Origin: a virus
Virus record (IMG/VR): IMGVR_UViG_3300035182_002579
Location: 1 to 25,153 of that record
Reading direction: 5' to 3' (one strand)
Length of the DNA stretch: 25,153 nt
Shown: piece after piece, positions 22,466 through 25,153 of the stretch
Layout of the letters: the number at the start of each line of letters is the position of its first letter
Numbering within the stretch: position 1 is the first letter of the stretch
The notes under the pieces: generated by a model
Databases searched by the model: none
The model's input: only the letters and a program-made list of their open reading frames with translations
Told to the model about the DNA's origin: nothing
Position numbers and translations under genes: made by a program

Positions 22466-24475
22466 TTACTTATACGGGTTTTTTCCAACTTTCAAATTTT
22501 TCAAAATCTTTGTCTTTTCTTCAATAGTATTGCGTTGGACGTAACTACTGGACAATTCGGTAAGATCACCTTTATGACCAGTGAATAATTCAATTTGCCG
22601 ATCAGGTAAATTAAGTTCAGTAGCTAATATCGTCCCGAAAGTTTTTCGGGAAAAATACGGATTGAAAATTTTTTTAATCGGTTTAGAAATAAAATTAACG
22701 TTATTGGTAATTACTTCACGATCTAAATTTATAATTAGGCCAATTGATTGAACCAATGACCGGTAATGCTGCTCCAGTAGATCGATGTTAGCGGTGACTT
22801 TATTAACTTTTGCATTAACCCGCACCAATTGAGGTATAACGTAGTTCAACGGCTTTAATATTTTGTCTGTATAATCGTTCAAAGGATTGTGTATGGTTTG
22901 GGTTACTTTATTTTGATAAAAAGCAACTTTCCAAACCCCTTGTTTGTGTTTTAATAATTTAGCTGTATGCAACTCTTTAAACCCACGTAGGCCGCCAAAC
23001 ATTGTTTGAAGTATAAAGAGCTTTTTTGCTTTTTCAAGTTCATCAATACTAATCAATACCGACTTGGATTTATTTACACTGTCAAAAATCTGCTGGTATT
23101 GGTTCAATTTCTTTTCATCAAATTGAAACCAAAATATTTGGTCAAATTCATCTTTATTTAAATTATGCTCTATCCTAGTCCCGACCTCATCCTTTTGGTC
23201 AGTGATTGCAGATAATTTTAAGTCAGATAAGTCAAGCTTAGGTAAGTAACCCTTTTTGTAAAAGCTAAATTTATTGTTGGAGCTGTTAATGAGGGTCTTT
23301 GTTATACCAATCATTTTGTTTAATGATTTTGGCTTGTATGATGTGCGCTCTTTATCTTGATGAAATATTTGCTTATCATATTTCAAAGGGTCAAAGGTTT
23401 TTGTTTGAATAGCGTAATAACCGTTTTCTTTTAAAAAAGTAAAGAAGTCAATTAACCAATTCACATTAAAATATTTTAAGTCCTCTTTTGGTTGTCTAAG
23501 CTCACGATACTCAATCAATCTAATTAAAATTTTGCGATATGTGTCGGGTATAGTATCGTCATAATATATCGTCCCGAACATTTCAATGATATTTTGTTTA
23601 TTCCAAAGACTTTTTTTATAAACCAACTCCGTTGGCATTGTTGCCCGTTCTTTTTCTTTTTGTTCATTTACGAGCTTGGTAATTACTTTGGCAGAGGTGT
23701 TATAATCATTTTCAATTTTTACATTTTCTTTTTTCTCAACAGATTTAATAACGTCCTTATCGATTGTAATAATCTCTTTCACTTCTTTGGTGTAAAGCTT
23801 TCGAGTTCTTTTAATGTAAAACAAAATGAATTGATCTAAAAAGAATTTTTTTTTTGGCAATAAATAGCTTTCGCGTACATCCTGAGAAAGTATTGCAAGT
23901 GCCTCGGCTTTAAACCTTTCGTAAAGTTTGGGAGGAAAGTTCACTGGAAAATTCTCCAGCGATAAAGGGTCAATAATAACCTCGGTTTGTTGGATAATTT
24001 CAAAACCATCAGCATCGATGGTAACTAATTCTTTTTTTACTTTCTTTTTTGGATATTCATTTCTCAATTCCAATGCCAATGGAGTTGGTACTTCTTTTTT
24101 TATAGTTATCTCTAAAGAACGTAACCGCTTGCCTTTCTTTTTTTCTAAAAAATCTAACCCGTATAAATGTGCTTCTATTTGTTCGCGGGTAAACTCGTTG
24201 TTATATGTAACATAAGTATTGGCCTTTTGCTTTAACGTGTTTAGTTCAGTGTTTAACCTGCTTACTTCGTAAGCAGGTAAACCGCTAACAACTTGCCCGT
24301 CTTTAAATTGGTTTTTTTTTAAGGTAAGCCTTTGGGCGTCTAAATACACCGGTATGTCCAATTGCTTTTTTAAACCCTTGCGACCAATAATTCGAAGTAA
24401 TACGTACCCATATTTTTCCTTTTGCACTTGCAGCCTAAAGAAAAAACGAAACTTGGAGTTGATCTTGGAAGTCAT
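22466..24475 (-). CDS. int: tyrosine recombinase (prophage integrase), long and divergent
   Basis: About 669 aa from ATG 24475 (MTSKINSKFRFFFRLQVQK); a GTG two codons upstream is possible. Residue numbers here count from the GTG. The N-terminal arm-binding-like region is followed by a large Lys/Glu-rich section (about 100-290), which makes the protein far longer than the usual ~400 aa. The catalytic domain shows MFGGLRGFKELHTAKL (R499), the beta-strand Lys in YQNKVTQTIHNPL (K525), PYFSRKTFGTI (R612), ELFTGHKGDL (H636) and the nucleophile SSSYVQ (Y647). The first His of the H-x-x-R box is Tyr here (Y609). It integrates and excises the phage at the site on its right. Confidence 0.9.
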   Translation of the reverse strand: MTSKINSKFRFFFRLQVQKEKYGYVLLRIIGRKGLKKQLDIPVYLDAQRLTLKKNQFKDGQVVSGLPAYEVSRLNTELNTLKQKANTYVTYNNEFTREQIEAHLYGLDFLEKKKGKRLRSLEITIKKEVPTPLALELRNEYPKKKVKKELVTIDADGFEIIQQTEVIIDPLSLENFPVNFPPKLYERFKAEALAILSQDVRESYLLPKKKFFLDQFILFYIKRTRKLYTKEVKEIITIDKDVIKSVEKKENVKIENDYNTSAKVITKLVNEQKEKERATMPTELVYKKSLWNKQNIIEMFGTIYYDDTIPDTYRKILIRLIEYRELRQPKEDLKYFNVNWLIDFFTFLKENGYYAIQTKTFDPLKYDKQIFHQDKERTSYKPKSLNKMIGITKTLINSSNNKFSFYKKGYLPKLDLSDLKLSAITDQKDEVGTRIEHNLNKDEFDQIFWFQFDEKKLNQYQQIFDSVNKSKSVLISIDELEKAKKLFILQTMFGGLRGFKELHTAKLLKHKQGVWKVAFYQNKVTQTIHNPLNDYTDKILKPLNYVIPQLVRVNAKVNKVTANIDLLEQHYRSLVQSIGLIINLDREVITNNVNFISKPIKKIFNPYFSRKTFGTILATELNLPDRQIELFTGHKGDLTELSSSYVQRNTIEEKTKILKNLKVGKNPYK

Positions 24476-24532
24476 ATACACTAAATTTGGTTATATTTTA
24501 TACACCAAAAATATGCTATTTGTATACACCAA
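24475..24532 (-). promoter_or_regulatory. three GTGTATA repeats at 24-bp spacing upstream of integrase
   Basis: TATACACTAA at 24475 and TATACACCAA at 24499 and 24523 (on the minus strand TTAGTGTATA, TTGGTGTATA, TTGGTGTATA). The spacing is exactly 24 bp each time. The first copy overlaps the integrase start. This fits arm-type integrase or excisionase binding sites next to the attachment core, or an autoregulatory operator. Confidence 0.65.
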
Positions 24533-24628
24533 TCCAGTAGAAAACCGCGTTTTTACCCCTTCCACGGGTTTAACCGGTCCCTCCCTCTCCGCATTCATTG
24601 TTTTCTATAAAATCCTCTTCCCGACGGC
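24533..24628. other. prophage-host junction and upstream region of nucleotidase
   Basis: Base composition changes here from AT-rich phage to GC-richer host sequence. The stretch contains CCACGGGTTTAACCGG (24562-24577) and a pyrimidine-rich segment (GGTCCCTCCCTCTCC). The attachment core should lie here, but it cannot be fixed without the other end of the prophage. No clear Bacteroidota promoter pair is seen for the nucleotidase. Confidence 0.5.
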
Positions 24629-25153
24629 GTGCAAAAGCGACTAATCGTAGACATGGATGACGTACTCGCCGATGCGACGGGCCAGCTCATCGACCTGTAT
24701 GAAAAAGAATTTGGTGTACGGGTATCGCGCGAATCGATGAACAACAAGGAAGAGCGCGAAAAATTTCCCGACCATCATGAAGCGGTATACCGGTTTGTCT
24801 TCCGGAAAGATTTCTTCCGCACCATGCCGGTGACCGAGCACAGTCAGGAGGTCATGGAAACTCTCAACAAGAAGTACGAATTGTTTGTGGTTTCGGCGGC
24901 GATGGAATTTCCCAACTCCCTTTCCGAAAAACTGGAATGGCTGAACGAACATTTTCCCTTTCTCCATTGGAAACAATTCGTTTTCTGCGGCAAGAAAAGC
25001 ATCGTTCATGGCGACTACATGATCGACGACCTGCCGCACAACCTGGAAACGTTTAACGGGGAAAAGCTTCTCTTTTCGGCGCCGCACAATTTGCAATACA
25101 CCCACTTCAAGCGCGTACACGGATGGAAAGAGGTTGGCGATTTTTTATTGTGA
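24629..25153 (+). CDS. 5'(3')-deoxyribonucleotidase, host gene
   Basis: A 174-aa HAD-superfamily phosphatase. Motif I is IVDMDDVLADATG (nucleophile Asp, general acid Asp two residues on), motif II lies in LFVVSAAMEFPNS, the Lys of motif III in FCGKKSIVHG, and motif IV is DYMIDDLPHN. It dephosphorylates deoxynucleoside monophosphates and so trims the dNTP pool. The length is normal for the family and the gene is complete to its stop at the window edge. The start appears to be GTG 24629; the frame upstream closes at a TAA (24608) with no ATG, so phage insertion may have altered the original start or leader. Codon use and GC content are clearly unlike the phage genes. Confidence 0.9.
   Translation: MQKRLIVDMDDVLADATGQLIDLYEKEFGVRVSRESMNNKEEREKFPDHHEAVYRFVFRKDFFRTMPVTEHSQEVMETLNKKYELFVVSAAMEFPNSLSEKLEWLNEHFPFLHWKQFVFCGKKSIVHGDYMIDDLPHNLETFNGEKLLFSAPHNLQYTHFKRVHGWKEVGDFLL

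Noticed and set aside
24641-25120. 159-codon open frame antisense to the nucleotidase
   Set aside because: It is the mirror of a GC-richer coding gene with clear HAD motifs; the antisense translation has no domain pattern.

Overview
The window is most of an integrated tailed-phage genome (a siphovirus-type prophage with HK97-like head genes) in what looks like a member of the Bacteroidota. Three things point there: AT-rich genes with almost no purine-rich Shine-Dalgarno sites before their starts; a tail-fibre C-terminus and a tail-tip protein of types I associate with Bacteroidota phages; and a GC-richer, host-like 5'(3')-deoxyribonucleotidase gene at the right edge (24629-25153). The host junction is read at about 24.53-24.63 kb. 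The other prophage end lies left of the window.

Layout, in the direction of minus-strand transcription (right to left): a long, divergent tyrosine integrase (22466-24475) with three repeats spaced exactly 24 bp upstream of it; a GH19 lysozyme on the plus strand (21744-22349), the only phage gene on that strand; a 720-bp regulatory or origin-like region with three large hairpin repeats and several dyads; a putative replication protein (winged helix plus polymerase-palm-like C-terminus, 19619-21022); accessory DNA genes (zinc ribbon, PD-(D/E)XK nuclease, adenine methyltransferase, a 36-aa basic protein, a coiled-coil protein); then packaging (HNH, a possible cos region, TerS, TerL), head (portal, protease, capsid), connector and tail-completion genes, tail tube, frameshifted tail chaperones G/GT, tape measure, tail tip, a BppU-like protein, a fibre and two small membrane proteins (holin candidates) at the left edge.

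The structural genes form one co-directional late operon. It appears to be tuned by hairpin terminators just behind the two most abundant products, the capsid and tail-tube genes, and by a -1 frameshift that sets the G:GT ratio. A decamer, AAGTATTTAT on the minus strand, recurs just before seven gene starts and is a candidate phage-specific expression signal. A second motif, CCACGGGY, occurs 17 times, mostly between 15.6 and 22.5 kb. It appears inside the replication gene in all three reading frames and both orientations, so it seems to be selected as DNA and may mark a replication or recombination system. I saw no repressor, tRNA, CRISPR array or insertion sequence.
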